From positions 1,860,001 through 1,924,000 of the forward strand of contig NZ_FOZD01000001.1 in assembly GCF_900113185.1 (NCBI RefSeq): DNA of 64,000 nt. The letters run 5' to 3'. Below the pieces are notes generated by a model, which searched no databases, was not told the DNA's origin, and saw only the letters and a program-made list of their open reading frames with translations. Positions within the stretch are counted from its first letter, which is position 1; each line of letters begins with the position of its first letter. Source of the DNA: Agromyces sp. CF514 (GTDB lineage: Bacteria > Actinomycetota > Actinomycetes > Actinomycetales > Microbacteriaceae). Positions 7,552 through 15,545 of the stretch are shown here, one piece after another. A program made the position numbers and the translations under genes.

Positions 7552-8259
7552 ATGAGCGAGATCCAGCCCGACACCGACACCCACCCCGGCACCCACCCCG
7601 ACACCGACACCGCGAACGCGGCCTTCGCCGAATTCGAGCAGCACCCCCTTCGCGGGCGGTTCAACGCCGCGTTCTTCCGCACGATGGACCCGATCCTCGA
7701 ACGGAGCCTCGGCCCGCACAAGCGCGCGACGTTCGGCGCGCTGCCGCACGAGGTCGTCGAACTCGGCGCGGGTGCGGGCGCCAACCTCCGCTACCTCCCG
7801 CCCGGCGGGAGCCTCATCGCGATCGAGCCGAACCGCGCCATGCACGCGCCCCTGCGGGAGGCCGCGCGCGATCACGGGGTGCGGCTCGACCTCCGCGATC
7901 GCCTGGCCGAGCGCACCGGCCTGCCCGACCACAGCGTCGACACGGTGATCTCCTCGCTCGTGCTCTGCACGGTGGCCGATCTCGACGCCGTGCTGGCAGA
8001 GGTGGGCCGGATCCTGCGACCCGGCGGCACCTACCGATTCGTCGAGCACGTGGCCGCGCCCGAGGGCACGGCGACGCGGTTCGCGCAGCGCCTGGTCCGA
8101 CGGCCGTGGGCCTGGACCTTCGAGGGATGCTCGTGCGAGCGCGACCTCGAGCGGTCCCTCCGCGCCGCCGGGTTCGCCGCAGTCGAGGTCGAGCGCTACC
8201 GCGTGCACACGCCCCTGCTGCCGTTCAACACGCACATCGCCGGCATCGCCCGCGCGTAG
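7552..8259 (+). CDS. class I SAM-dependent methyltransferase
   Basis: The 235-residue protein has the Rossmann SAM site VVELGAGAGANLRYLP at about 65-80, the acidic residue after strand 2 (IAIEPN) and a late RILRPGGTYRFVEHV motif. The organisation and the C-terminal GCSCERDLERSLRAAGF segment recall METTL7/phosphatidylethanolamine-methyltransferase-like enzymes. The methyl acceptor is unknown. The N-terminus is an Asp/Thr/His/Pro-rich low-complexity stretch (DTDTHPGTHPDTDT) encoded by short repeats at about 7568-7614. The ATG at 7552 is preceded by GACCAT at six bases. Confidence 0.88.
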   Translation: MSEIQPDTDTHPGTHPDTDTANAAFAEFEQHPLRGRFNAAFFRTMDPILERSLGPHKRATFGALPHEVVELGAGAGANLRYLPPGGSLIAIEPNRAMHAPLREAARDHGVRLDLRDRLAERTGLPDHSVDTVISSLVLCTVADLDAVLAEVGRILRPGGTYRFVEHVAAPEGTATRFAQRLVRRPWAWTFEGCSCERDLERSLRAAGFAAVEVERYRVHTPLLPFNTHIAGIARA

Positions 8260-8316
8260 CGCCGGTCGGATGGCTCCCGGCCCGTCAGGGCGGCCGAGCT
8301 CCCAGCCCGCGCTGGC

Positions 8317-8322
8317 TAGGGT
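8317..8322 (+). promoter_or_regulatory. -10 box TAGGGT, leaderless ABC-F gene
   Basis: TAGGGT ends six bases before the GTG at 8329. No Shine-Dalgarno sequence is present. Confidence 0.6.
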
Positions 8323-8328
8323 TGTCCG

Positions 8329-10026
8329 GTGACTGCAACTCTCGTGGCCCAGGGGCTCGCCGGCGGATACGCCCACCGCACGCTGTTCGACGAACTCGAC
8401 CTCACGGTCGCGCCGGGCGACGTCGTCGGCGTCGTCGGCGCGAACGGTGCGGGCAAGTCGACCCTGCTCGGCATCCTCGGCGGGGCCGTCGCGCCGCTCG
8501 CCGGCACGGTCTCGCTCGCGCCCTCCGACGCGTTCGTCGGCTGGCTGCCCCAGGAGCACGAGCGTGTCGAAGGCGAGACCATCGCGCAGTACGTGGCACG
8601 CCGCACGGGCTGCGCCGAGGCATCCGCCCGCATGGACGCCGCGGCCGACCTGCTCGCGCTGCCCGAGCCGCCCGCCGGGGTCGACCCGGGCGAGGAGTAC
8701 TCGGTCGCCCTCGAGCGCTGGCTGGCCTCGGGCGCCGCCGACCTCGACGAGCGGCTGCCCGCGGTGCTCGCCGAACTCGGCCTCGCCGTGGGAACGGGCG
8801 CCGGCGGCGCCACCGGCCCGGGCGACGGACCCGCGATCACGCCCGAGTCGCTCATGACCGGGCTCTCGGGCGGGCAGGCCGCGCGCGTCGGCCTCGCGGC
8901 GCTCATCTGCTCGCGCTTCGACCTCGTGCTGCTCGACGAGCCCACGAACGACCTGGACCTCGACGGGCTCGCGAGGCTCGAATCGTTCGTCGCGGGACTC
9001 CGCGGCGGGGTCGTGCTCGTGAGCCACGACCGCGAGTTCCTCGCGCGCACGGTCACGAAGGTGCTCGAGCTCGACCTCGCACAGCACTCGAACCGCGTGT
9101 ACGGCGGCGGCTACGACGCCTACCTCGAGGAGCGCGAGACCGTTCGCCGGCACGCACGCGAGGACTACGACGAGTTCGCCGCGAAGAAGGCCGACCTCGT
9201 CTCCCGGGCCCGCGTGCAGCGCGAGTGGTCGAGCCAGGGCGTGCGCAACGCCATGAAGAAGTCGCCCGACAACGACAAGATCCGTCGCAAGGCCGCGAGC
9301 GAGTCGAGCGAGAAGCAGGCGCAGAAGGTGCGCCAGATGGAGAGCCGCATCGCCCGCCTCGACGAGGTCGAGGAGCCGCGCAAGGAGTGGAAGCTCGAGT
9401 TCACGATCGGCCACGCGCCCAGGTCGTCGTCCGTGGTCGCGACGCTCGCCGCGGCATCCGTCACCCGTGGCGACTTCACCCTGGGTCCCGTCTCGCTGCA
9501 GGTGCAGGCCGGTGATCGCATCGGCATCACCGGGCCGAACGGCGCCGGAAAGTCGACCCTGCTCGGGCTGCTCCTCGGTCGCATCGAACCCGATGAGGGT
9601 CGTGCGAGCCTCGGTTCGTCGGTCGCGATCGGCGAGATCGACCAGGCCCGCTCGCAACTCGCGGGGCGGATGCCGCTGGCCGACGCCTTCGAGACGCTCG
9701 TGCCCGATCTCGCATCGGGCGAGGTGCGCACCCTGCTCGCGAAGTTCGGGCTCAAGGCCGACCACGTGCTGCGACCCGTCGACGACCTCTCGCCCGGGGA
9801 GCGCACGCGCGCCGGCATGGCGCTGCTGCAGGCCCGCGGCGTCAACGTGCTCGTGCTCGACGAGCCCACGAACCACCTCGACCTGCCCGCGATCGAGCAG
9901 CTCGAGCAGGCCCTCGAGAGCTACGACGGCACGCTGCTGCTCGTGACCCACGACCGCCGCATGCTCGAGCACGTGAACCTCGACCGGCGCTGGCACGTCG
10001 AGGGCGGCCTGGTCACCGAAGCCTGA
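8329..10026 (+). CDS. ABC-F family ATP-binding protein
   Basis: The 565-residue protein has two ATPase domains and no membrane segment. Domain 1 has Walker A GANGAGKST (about residue 38), signature LSGGQ and Walker B VLLDEPTNDLD. A charged linker (about 270-350, with KKADLVSRARVQREW and KQAQKVRQMESRI) joins it to domain 2, which has Walker A GPNGAGKST, a diverged signature LSPGE and VLVLDEPTNHLD. ABC-F proteins act on the ribosome as translation factors or antibiotic-resistance proteins. The sequence does not show which applies here. The first domain carries an extra glycine-rich insert (GTGAGGATGPGDG). Confidence 0.93.
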   Translation: MTATLVAQGLAGGYAHRTLFDELDLTVAPGDVVGVVGANGAGKSTLLGILGGAVAPLAGTVSLAPSDAFVGWLPQEHERVEGETIAQYVARRTGCAEASARMDAAADLLALPEPPAGVDPGEEYSVALERWLASGAADLDERLPAVLAELGLAVGTGAGGATGPGDGPAITPESLMTGLSGGQAARVGLAALICSRFDLVLLDEPTNDLDLDGLARLESFVAGLRGGVVLVSHDREFLARTVTKVLELDLAQHSNRVYGGGYDAYLEERETVRRHAREDYDEFAAKKADLVSRARVQREWSSQGVRNAMKKSPDNDKIRRKAASESSEKQAQKVRQMESRIARLDEVEEPRKEWKLEFTIGHAPRSSSVVATLAAASVTRGDFTLGPVSLQVQAGDRIGITGPNGAGKSTLLGLLLGRIEPDEGRASLGSSVAIGEIDQARSQLAGRMPLADAFETLVPDLASGEVRTLLAKFGLKADHVLRPVDDLSPGERTRAGMALLQARGVNVLVLDEPTNHLDLPAIEQLEQALESYDGTLLLVTHDRRMLEHVNLDRRWHVEGGLVTEA

Positions 10027-10041
10027 CCGCCTCGCGCGGCT

Positions 10042-10080
10042 CGACCGGGGCCGCCGCGGCTCCCGGGCGCGGCCCGGTCG
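10042..10080 (+). terminator. hairpin after ABC-F gene
   Basis: CGACCGGG and CCGC (left, with one bulged G) pair with GCGGCCCGGTCG (right) around a 14-15-base loop. There is no T tract. It lies 15 bases after the stop. Confidence 0.5.
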
Positions 10081-10157
10081 GCGCAACGGCAGGAAATCTG
10101 CGGACACCGGCAGTCATACGACGCACCGCGGCCGGCCCGATTCGGCACCATGGACGC

Positions 10158-10700
10158 ATGACCCACCTCATCGTGCCCGGCATCGGCGGCTCGGGACCGA
10201 CCCACTGGCAGACGCTCTGGGAGCGAGACCTCGACGAGAGCGTACGCATCGCGCCGTCGTCATGGGACGAGCCGCGCCTCGACGACTGGCTCGCGGCACT
10301 CGATCGCGCGAGCGAGTCGGCCGGACCCGATGCGGTGATCGTCGCACACAGCATGGGATGCCTCGCGGTCGCCGAGTGGCTCGCGCGGAACCCCGGGGGA
10401 GCGTCGGCCGTGCTGCTCGTCGCGCCACCCGACCCCGAAGGCGAGCAGTACCCCGAGCAGGCGCGGGAGTTCGCGTGCGACGGCGTGCGGCCGCTCGGAC
10501 TGCCCGCGCTCGTGGTCGCGAGCGACGACGACCCATACGGCAGTCGCGCCTTCGCCGCGGAACTGGCCGAGCGCCTCGGCGCGGGGTTCGTCTCGGTCGG
10601 CCCGCTCGGGCACCTGAACGCCGCGAGCGGCATCGGCGAGTGGCCCGAGGGGCGCGAGCTGCTCGACGACCTCGTCGACGTCGCGCGCCGCGCGGCCTGA
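10158..10700 (+). CDS. RBBP9/YdeN-type serine hydrolase
   Basis: The 180-residue protein starts MTHLIVPGIGGSGPTHWQT, which is the characteristic start of the RBBP9/YdeN group of small alpha/beta hydrolases. The nucleophile is Ser65 in VAHSMGCLA, the acid lies in VASDDDPYG and the histidine in GPLGHLNAASGIGEWPEG. The GHLNAxSGxGxWPxG signature is diagnostic of the family. The natural substrate is not known. CACCAT lies six bases before the ATG, so this may also be leaderless. Confidence 0.9.
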   Translation: MTHLIVPGIGGSGPTHWQTLWERDLDESVRIAPSSWDEPRLDDWLAALDRASESAGPDAVIVAHSMGCLAVAEWLARNPGGASAVLLVAPPDPEGEQYPEQAREFACDGVRPLGLPALVVASDDDPYGSRAFAAELAERLGAGFVSVGPLGHLNAASGIGEWPEGRELLDDLVDVARRAA

Positions 10701-10816
10701 CCGCCGGCCCGGCTCGCCGTATCGCGACCGGTCCGCTCACCCGGGCCTCGGCCCGGCGGTCAGCGGTCATCCGTCCGCGGTCCGTGGTCGACGGTCGCCT
10801 GGGGGAGAATCGAGGG

Positions 10817-11233
10817 ATGCCGCATTCCGCAACGCCTGCCGCGCTCGAGGGGTTCCTCGAGCTCGGCGACTCGCCCTACATCCGTCTCACGACCTTCCGC
10901 CGGACCGGGGCGGCCGTGCACACGCCCGTCTGGGTCGTGCGCGACGGCGAACGCCTGCTCGTCACGACCGTCGCGGCATCGGGCAAGGTCAAGCGCATCG
11001 CGCACACCGGGCGAGTGCAGCTCGTGGCATCCGATGTCCGCGGCGAGCTCGAGGACGATGCGGTCGTCTTCGAGGCCGAGGCGCTGATCGACGACGCCGT
11101 CGACGTGCGCACGGTGCTCGACGACGCGCTCACCGCGAAGTACGGCGACCGCTACCGCGAGATCCGCACGGCGCGCGAGGCACGCGACCCCGAGTCGCGC
11201 TCGACCGCGCTCGTGCTCTCGTTCGCCGACTGA
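10817..11233 (+). CDS. PPOX-class F420/FMN-dependent protein
   Basis: The 138-residue protein follows the split-barrel flavin-binding pattern of the PPOX class (YIRLTTFRRTGAAVHTPVWVVRDG, then ASGKVKRIAHTGRVQLVASD). Actinobacterial members often use F420 to reduce small molecules. The cofactor here cannot be told from sequence alone. The ATG at 10817 follows GAGAAT by six bases and no Shine-Dalgarno sequence is well placed. Confidence 0.85.
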   Translation: MPHSATPAALEGFLELGDSPYIRLTTFRRTGAAVHTPVWVVRDGERLLVTTVAASGKVKRIAHTGRVQLVASDVRGELEDDAVVFEAEALIDDAVDVRTVLDDALTAKYGDRYREIRTAREARDPESRSTALVLSFAD

Positions 11234-11266
11234 TCCGTCGCGAACGGGCACACCGGTGCCGCTCGG

Positions 11267-12085
11267 TCAGGTGGTCGGCGCGTCGAGGCAGGTGACCTGC
11301 TGCGGCCACCCGTAGGCGTAGGCGTCGTTGCCGTAGACGACCGGGGTCGCCTCGTACGCCACGACGTCGTCGATCTCGATCGTCTCCTCGAGATCGCCCG
11401 TCCACGCGTCGGCGTCGTCGGTGTAGGCGATGAGCACCTGAAGGTGTTCGCAGTCGGCCTCGGTGAAGAGCGCCGCCTGCCAGCAGCCGCCGGACAGGCT
11501 CGCCTCGCAGAGGTCGGCGTACCGGCCGTCGGAGTAGTACTCGAGCGCTGCGGGGAACGCGTAGCCCGTCTCGCCGGACTGGTAGCGCTCGACCGAGGAC
11601 TGCTCGAACTCCTGCCGTGCGTCGGTCACCGCGGTCGTCACGAGGCCTGCCGCCCCGATCACCGCGACCACGATGAGCGCGACGAGCACGACGGCGCCCG
11701 CGACGATGCCCGTGACGGCCGGCCATCGCAGCCGGGTTCGAGGCCGCGGGGTCGTCGGCCCACTTGGAACGGCAGGGTCGGGAATGCGAGTGTGCGCCGA
11801 CGGCGGGCCGTACGTGAGCGCGTTCGGCGCGGGGGCGGCCGGGGGAGCGGCGGGCTCGACCGGCGCCCCGAGCCAGACCGGCCGGCCGACCTCGCTCAGG
11901 AGGGTCGCGCGTGCCGAGGCGAGCTCGGACGCCCACGCCTCGGCCTGCGCACGCTGTTCGACATCCGGGTACAGCGACGGATGCCGCGCCGCGGATTCCG
12001 TCGAATACGCGCGTTCGACGAGGTCGGCGGTGAGCGGGGCGTCGGGGAAGATGCGCAGCACGCGCCGCGCCGTGATCGGGTCCAC
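11267..12085 (-). CDS. single-pass membrane protein with degenerate J-like N-terminus
   Basis: The 272-residue protein starts at GTG 12085, chosen because TACGAT lies six bases upstream. Residues 5-70 are helical (ARRVLRIFPDAPLTADLVER, then AYSTESAARHPSLYPD) and loosely recall a J domain, including an HPSLYPD element where HPD would be expected. A Pro/Ala linker follows, then one membrane helix (IVAGAVVLVALIVVAVIGAAG) and an acidic outer domain with several cysteines (CEASLSGGC, ADCEHLQV, VTCLDAP) that could form disulfides. No function is recognised. Confidence 0.75.
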   Translation of the reverse strand: MDPITARRVLRIFPDAPLTADLVERAYSTESAARHPSLYPDVEQRAQAEAWASELASARATLLSEVGRPVWLGAPVEPAAPPAAPAPNALTYGPPSAHTRIPDPAVPSGPTTPRPRTRLRWPAVTGIVAGAVVLVALIVVAVIGAAGLVTTAVTDARQEFEQSSVERYQSGETGYAFPAALEYYSDGRYADLCEASLSGGCWQAALFTEADCEHLQVLIAYTDDADAWTGDLEETIEIDDVVAYEATPVVYGNDAYAYGWPQQVTCLDAPTT

Positions 12086-12129
12086 AGCGAGATCGTAGCG
12101 GCGTCGGAGGGGTGTGCAAGGCTGTCGGC
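12086..12129. promoter_or_regulatory. 44-base divergent promoter space
   Basis: Two genes start back to back only 44 bases apart. TACGAT at 12092-12097 serves the minus-strand gene at six bases. AAGGCT at 12118-12123 stands six bases before the plus-strand ATG at 12130. The second box deviates from TANNNT and is less certain. There is no room for separate upstream regions. Confidence 0.45.
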
Positions 12130-13011
12130 ATGCCTGAGTCACCGGAGGTGCAGGTCCTCGCCGAAGAACTCGACGCCCGCTTGGCCGGGCGCACCCTCGC
12201 CGGGGTCGACGTCATCGAGTTCCGCATCACGAAGACGCGCGGCAGGCCGCCCGAGTCGCTCGTCGGCTCGACGGTGCGGGCCGTCGTGCGCCACGGCAAG
12301 CTGCTCGACCTGTCGTTCGGCGAAGCCGGGCACCTCGTCATCTCGCTCGGTCGCCACGGGTGGGCGAGATGGGCGGGTGAGGCGGATGCCGCGGCATCCG
12401 TCGTCGACCCGGACTCCGCTGCCTCGACACACGAGTCCGAGCCGCCGCCCCCCACGCTCGCCACGCTCGAGTTCGACGCCGGCGCGGCGCTCGAGCTCAC
12501 CGACGCCGGAGCCTGGGTCTCGCTCGGATGCTGGGTCGTCGACGATCCGAACGAGGTGCCGGCGATCGCCAAGCTCGGGCCGGATCCGGCCGCGCCGGAG
12601 TTCGCACGCGCCGAGTTCGATGCGGCGGTCGTCGGCCGGCGCAAGCAGGTGAAGGCCGTGCTGCAGGAGCAGGAGTCGCTGGCCGGCATCGGCAACGCCT
12701 ACTCCGACGAGATCCTGCATCGGGCGAAGCTCTCACCCATCGGGCATGCATCGGGGCTCGGCACCGACGACCTCGACCGCCTGTTCGACGCCACGGTCGG
12801 GGTGATCGGTGCAGCGATCGCCGAGCGGCGGGGGGTGCCGATCGCCGGACTGAAGGCTGCGAAGGTCGCCGCCATGCGCGCGCACGGCCGCGCAGGCGAG
12901 GCGTGTCCGGTGTGCGGCGACACGATCGCCGACTTCTCGTTCGCGAGCACGACCGCGCAGTACTGCCCGACCTGTCAGACGGGCGGCGAGCACCTGCCGC
13001 TCAAGCCATGA
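12130..13011 (+). CDS. Fpg/Nei-family DNA glycosylase
   Basis: The 293-residue protein starts MPESPEVQVLAEEL, so the mature N-terminus would be the catalytic Pro with Glu next to it, as in Fpg and Nei. The H2TH region is QEQESLAGIGNAYSDEILHRA and the zinc finger is CPVC...CPTC near residues 260-285. These enzymes excise oxidised bases and cut the strand. The zinc-finger arginine of classical Fpg (RxTxYC) is replaced here (TTAQYC), so this is a divergent subfamily. A similar gene lies one kilobase downstream at 13964. Confidence 0.9.
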   Translation: MPESPEVQVLAEELDARLAGRTLAGVDVIEFRITKTRGRPPESLVGSTVRAVVRHGKLLDLSFGEAGHLVISLGRHGWARWAGEADAAASVVDPDSAASTHESEPPPPTLATLEFDAGAALELTDAGAWVSLGCWVVDDPNEVPAIAKLGPDPAAPEFARAEFDAAVVGRRKQVKAVLQEQESLAGIGNAYSDEILHRAKLSPIGHASGLGTDDLDRLFDATVGVIGAAIAERRGVPIAGLKAAKVAAMRAHGRAGEACPVCGDTIADFSFASTTAQYCPTCQTGGEHLPLKP

Positions 13012-13147
13012 CTTCGCCCGGGCCCGTGCCCGCGCCGGGAGCCGTGACCGCCGGGCCGCGCGTCGTCGTCGACGTGGTGGTGCGCCCGCGTGCCGTGCAC
13101 GCCTGGCGTGCGCGCGCGTGCCGTATGCGCGCGTGCCGCAGTGCGGC

Positions 13148-13375
13148 TCACGCTGAGATCGGCGCCTGCCGCGACGTGCCGCTCGCGTAGACCCGGCTGA
13201 GCGACTCGGGCGCCGCGGTGAATCGGCCCGGCTGGCCCTCGCTGGTCAGGTACTGCACGCGGATGCCCCGGCCGATACGGGTCACCTTGGTGACCTCGTA
13301 GACATGGCCGGCGACGTTCACGAGGGTGTCGCCCACCTCGAGGTGGCGGGCCTGCCGCAGCTCGATCGTCTTCAT
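13148..13375 (-). CDS. small conserved-looking protein, unknown
   Basis: The 75-residue product starts MKTIELRQARHLEVGDTL and is rich in beta-strand pattern (VAGHVYEVTKVTRIGRGIRVQYLT), which suggests a small SH3-like or KOW-like barrel. GGTGAGAAG lies upstream of the ATG at a loose distance. Codon use is like that of its neighbours. Function is not recognised. The gap before it, 13012-13147, holds only GC-rich short direct repeats of GCGCGCGTGCCG. Confidence 0.6.
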   Translation of the reverse strand: MKTIELRQARHLEVGDTLVNVAGHVYEVTKVTRIGRGIRVQYLTSEGQPGRFTAAPESLSRVYASGTSRQAPISA

Positions 13376-13463
13376 AGTGAGAGCTTCTCACCAACCACCG
13401 ACATTCGAACGAGTGTACGGATACCGCGGGCGCCGAGCCGCGGCATCCGTCGCCCTCGTGGGG

Positions 13464-13829
13464 TCAGCCGAGCGCGGCGAGCCGCTTCGCGAGCTCGGCG
13501 TCGTCGCGAACGAACCACACGTGGTCGCCGCGGTTCGACTCCCGCACGTAGTCGCTCAGCGCACGGCTCGCCTCGGTGTGCTCGGCGATGTCGCCGACGA
13601 TCACGAGCCGCACGCGGTAGTTCACGAGCTTCTGGGTGAACGCGCCGGCGAGACCGGTGCTCAGATCGAAGAACGAGGGGTCGAGGCGTTCGACGGGCAC
13701 GGCCGCGGTCTTCGCCTCGTGCGACCAGACGCTGCCGATGAGATCGATCGCGTCGTCTTCGGTCGCGATCGGCTCGCCTTCGGCAGGAAGGGCGAAGACG
13801 CGGATGTCGTTGCGCTGCTCGTTCGGCAT
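13464..13829 (-). CDS. DUF4180 domain protein
   Basis: The 121-residue protein (DIRVFALPAEGEPIATEDDA, then IDLIGSVWSHEA and RVRLVIVGDIAEHTEASRAL) matches the DUF4180 pattern, whose fold resembles STAS-like proteins. The role is unknown. The start at 13829 follows TAGGGT by six bases. Confidence 0.85.
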   Translation of the reverse strand: MPNEQRNDIRVFALPAEGEPIATEDDAIDLIGSVWSHEAKTAAVPVERLDPSFFDLSTGLAGAFTQKLVNYRVRLVIVGDIAEHTEASRALSDYVRESNRGDHVWFVRDDAELAKRLAALG

Positions 13830-13835
13830 GCCTCG

Positions 13836-13841
13836 ACCCTA
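13836..13841 (-). promoter_or_regulatory. -10 box TAGGGT, leaderless DUF4180 gene
   Basis: TAGGGT lies six bases before the ATG at 13829 on the minus strand. Confidence 0.55.
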
Positions 13842-13963
13842 ACCGCGGTGGGGTCCGAGGGGAACGTCGGTCCGCACGGGCGACGAGCCCGACGGTCGCG
13901 TGCGGGGAACGCCATCGGCGGGATCGCTGGCCCGCGTCGGCGGTCGGTGGCAGCATGGGGTGC

Positions 13964-14896
13964 GTGCCCGAGCTCCCCGAGGTCGATGCGCTCGCCGCGT
14001 TCCTCCGCGAGCGAGCGGTCGGGCACGCGGTCACCTCTGCCGTCGTCACGGCGTTCTCGGCGCTGAAGACCTTCGATCCGCCGCTCTCCGCGCTCACGGG
14101 CGGCACGATCACGGGGGTCGCACGCCACGGCAAGTTCGTCGACCTGACCGTCGGCCCTGCTTCCGACGCGGCCGGGGCGGCCGGGGCGGCCGGGGCTGCC
14201 GGGGCTTCCGGCGGCGATGACGCCGAGCCGGTGCACCTCGTCTTCCATCTCGCCAGGGCAGGCTGGCTCCGCTGGTTCGAAGAGGTGCCGAAGACGATCC
14301 TGAAGCCGGGCAAGGGCCCGATCGCACTGCGCGTGAAGCTCGACGACGGCTCGGGCTTCGACCTCACCGAGGCCGGCACCAAGAAGTCGCTCGCCGTCTA
14401 CGTCGTGCGCGACCCGGCCGACGTGCCGGGCATCGCGAGGCTCGGACCCGACCCGACCGCGCCCGGGTTCACGCTCGACGACTTCCGTGCGGTGCTCGAC
14501 GGGCGGCGCACCCAGATCAAGGGCGTGCTGCGCGACCAGTCGGTGTTCGCGGGCATCGGAAACGCGTACTCCGACGAGATCCTGCACGCGGCGCGCATGT
14601 CGCCGTACGCGCTCGCGGCGAAGCTCTCGCCCGAACAGGTCGAGACGCTCTTCGCGGCGCTGCGCGACACGCTCGCCGAGGCCGTCGCCGTGGCATCCGG
14701 TCGACCGCCCGCCGATCTCAAAGACGCGAAGCGCCGGGGCATGCAGGTGCATGGCCGCACCGGTCAGGCCTGCCCGGTGTGCGGCGACACCGTGCGTGAG
14801 GTGCGCTTCGCCGACTCGACGTTCCAGTACTGCCCGACCTGCCAGACGGGCGGCAAGCCGCTCGCCGACCGCGTGCTGTCGCGTCTGCTGAAGTAG
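13964..14896 (+). CDS. second Fpg/Nei-family DNA glycosylase
   Basis: The 310-residue product starts at GTG with VPELPEVDALAAF, giving the catalytic Pro-Glu N-terminus. It carries the H2TH segment RDQSVFAGIGNAYSDEILHAA and a zinc finger CPVCGDTVRE...YCPTC. As in its neighbour at 12130, the usual finger arginine is lacking (DSTFQYC). Between residues 64 and 88 an Ala/Gly insert, encoded by four 9-base repeats, interrupts the N-terminal beta-sandwich. The upstream ATG at 13955 would hide the catalytic proline and is rejected. CAGCAT stands seven bases before the GTG. Confidence 0.9.
   Translation: MPELPEVDALAAFLRERAVGHAVTSAVVTAFSALKTFDPPLSALTGGTITGVARHGKFVDLTVGPASDAAGAAGAAGAAGASGGDDAEPVHLVFHLARAGWLRWFEEVPKTILKPGKGPIALRVKLDDGSGFDLTEAGTKKSLAVYVVRDPADVPGIARLGPDPTAPGFTLDDFRAVLDGRRTQIKGVLRDQSVFAGIGNAYSDEILHAARMSPYALAAKLSPEQVETLFAALRDTLAEAVAVASGRPPADLKDAKRRGMQVHGRTGQACPVCGDTVREVRFADSTFQYCPTCQTGGKPLADRVLSRLLK
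14171..14206 (+). repeat. four in-frame 9-base repeats
   Basis: GCCGGGGCG (last two copies GCCGGGGCT) is repeated four times exactly in frame inside the glycosylase gene and encodes Ala-Gly-Ala units. Slippage would change protein length by three residues per copy without a frameshift. Confidence 0.9.
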
Positions 14897-14940
14897 TCGC
14901 CGCGCGGGAGTGTCGGATGCGGCTGCCACACTTGCGGGTG

Positions 14941-15528
14941 ATGACCGACGAACTGCACACCGACCGCCTGCTGCTCACCCCGCTCACCCTCGACCACGTC
15001 GACGACTACTTCCGGGTCTACGGAGACCCGCGCACGTGGGAGCACCTGCCGGGCGGCGTGCACACGAGCCGCGGCGATTCGGCCCGCGCGATCGAACGAT
15101 CCATGGCGAGTCTTCGCGAGTTCGGCTTCGGACACTGCGCCGTGGTGCTGCGCGAACCGGTCGGCGGGCTCGCGCCCGGGTCGTTCATCGGGTCTGCGGG
15201 GGCATCGATGCTGCCGTTCGGCGCCTGGAATCTCGGGTACCGGTTCGCGCCAGAAGCCTGGGGTCATGGGCTTGCGGGCGAAGCGGCGCGTGTCTCGCTC
15301 GAGGCTGCGCGATCGACGCAGCCCGAGGCGCCCGTCACCGCGCGCGTGCTCGCGAACAACCCCGCCTCGGTCCGCGTGCTCGAGCGTCTCGAGCTCGATC
15401 TCGTCTGGAGCGGCACCTCGAGCACCGCGCCCGCCTCCGCCGACGACACGACGCACCTCGAGCGCCTGGTCTTCGCCGACCGCTCGCTCGCCGACGAGAC
15501 CCTGCAGGCCGTCATCGCACTCGGCTGA
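14941..15528 (+). CDS. RimJ/RimL-like GNAT acetyltransferase
   Basis: The 195-residue protein (LHTDRLLLTPLTLDHVDDYF at the start) has the beginning typical of the RimJ/RimL GNAT group. The acetyl-CoA region is LGYRFAPEAWGHGLAGEAA, and the following ANNPASVRVLERLEL is the usual conserved turn. These enzymes acetylate protein N-termini or small molecules; the target is unknown. A GTG three bases upstream is an equally possible start, as CACACT lies five bases before it. Confidence 0.88.
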   Translation: MTDELHTDRLLLTPLTLDHVDDYFRVYGDPRTWEHLPGGVHTSRGDSARAIERSMASLREFGFGHCAVVLREPVGGLAPGSFIGSAGASMLPFGAWNLGYRFAPEAWGHGLAGEAARVSLEAARSTQPEAPVTARVLANNPASVRVLERLELDLVWSGTSSTAPASADDTTHLERLVFADRSLADETLQAVIALG

Positions 15529-15545
15529 GCCGCTGCCGGGCCGAT

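Noticed and set aside
6889..10107. 1072-codon open frame on the minus strand
   Set aside because: It runs opposite the hydrolase, methyltransferase and ABC-F genes, whose domains are certain.
10698..10762. TGACCGCCGG and CCGGCGGTCA inverted repeat after the RBBP9-type gene
   Set aside because: The 45-base loop makes a functional terminator doubtful.
13081..13140. Short direct repeats GCGCGCGTGCCG
   Set aside because: Too few and too simple to call a CRISPR or named repeat; likely GC-rich drift.
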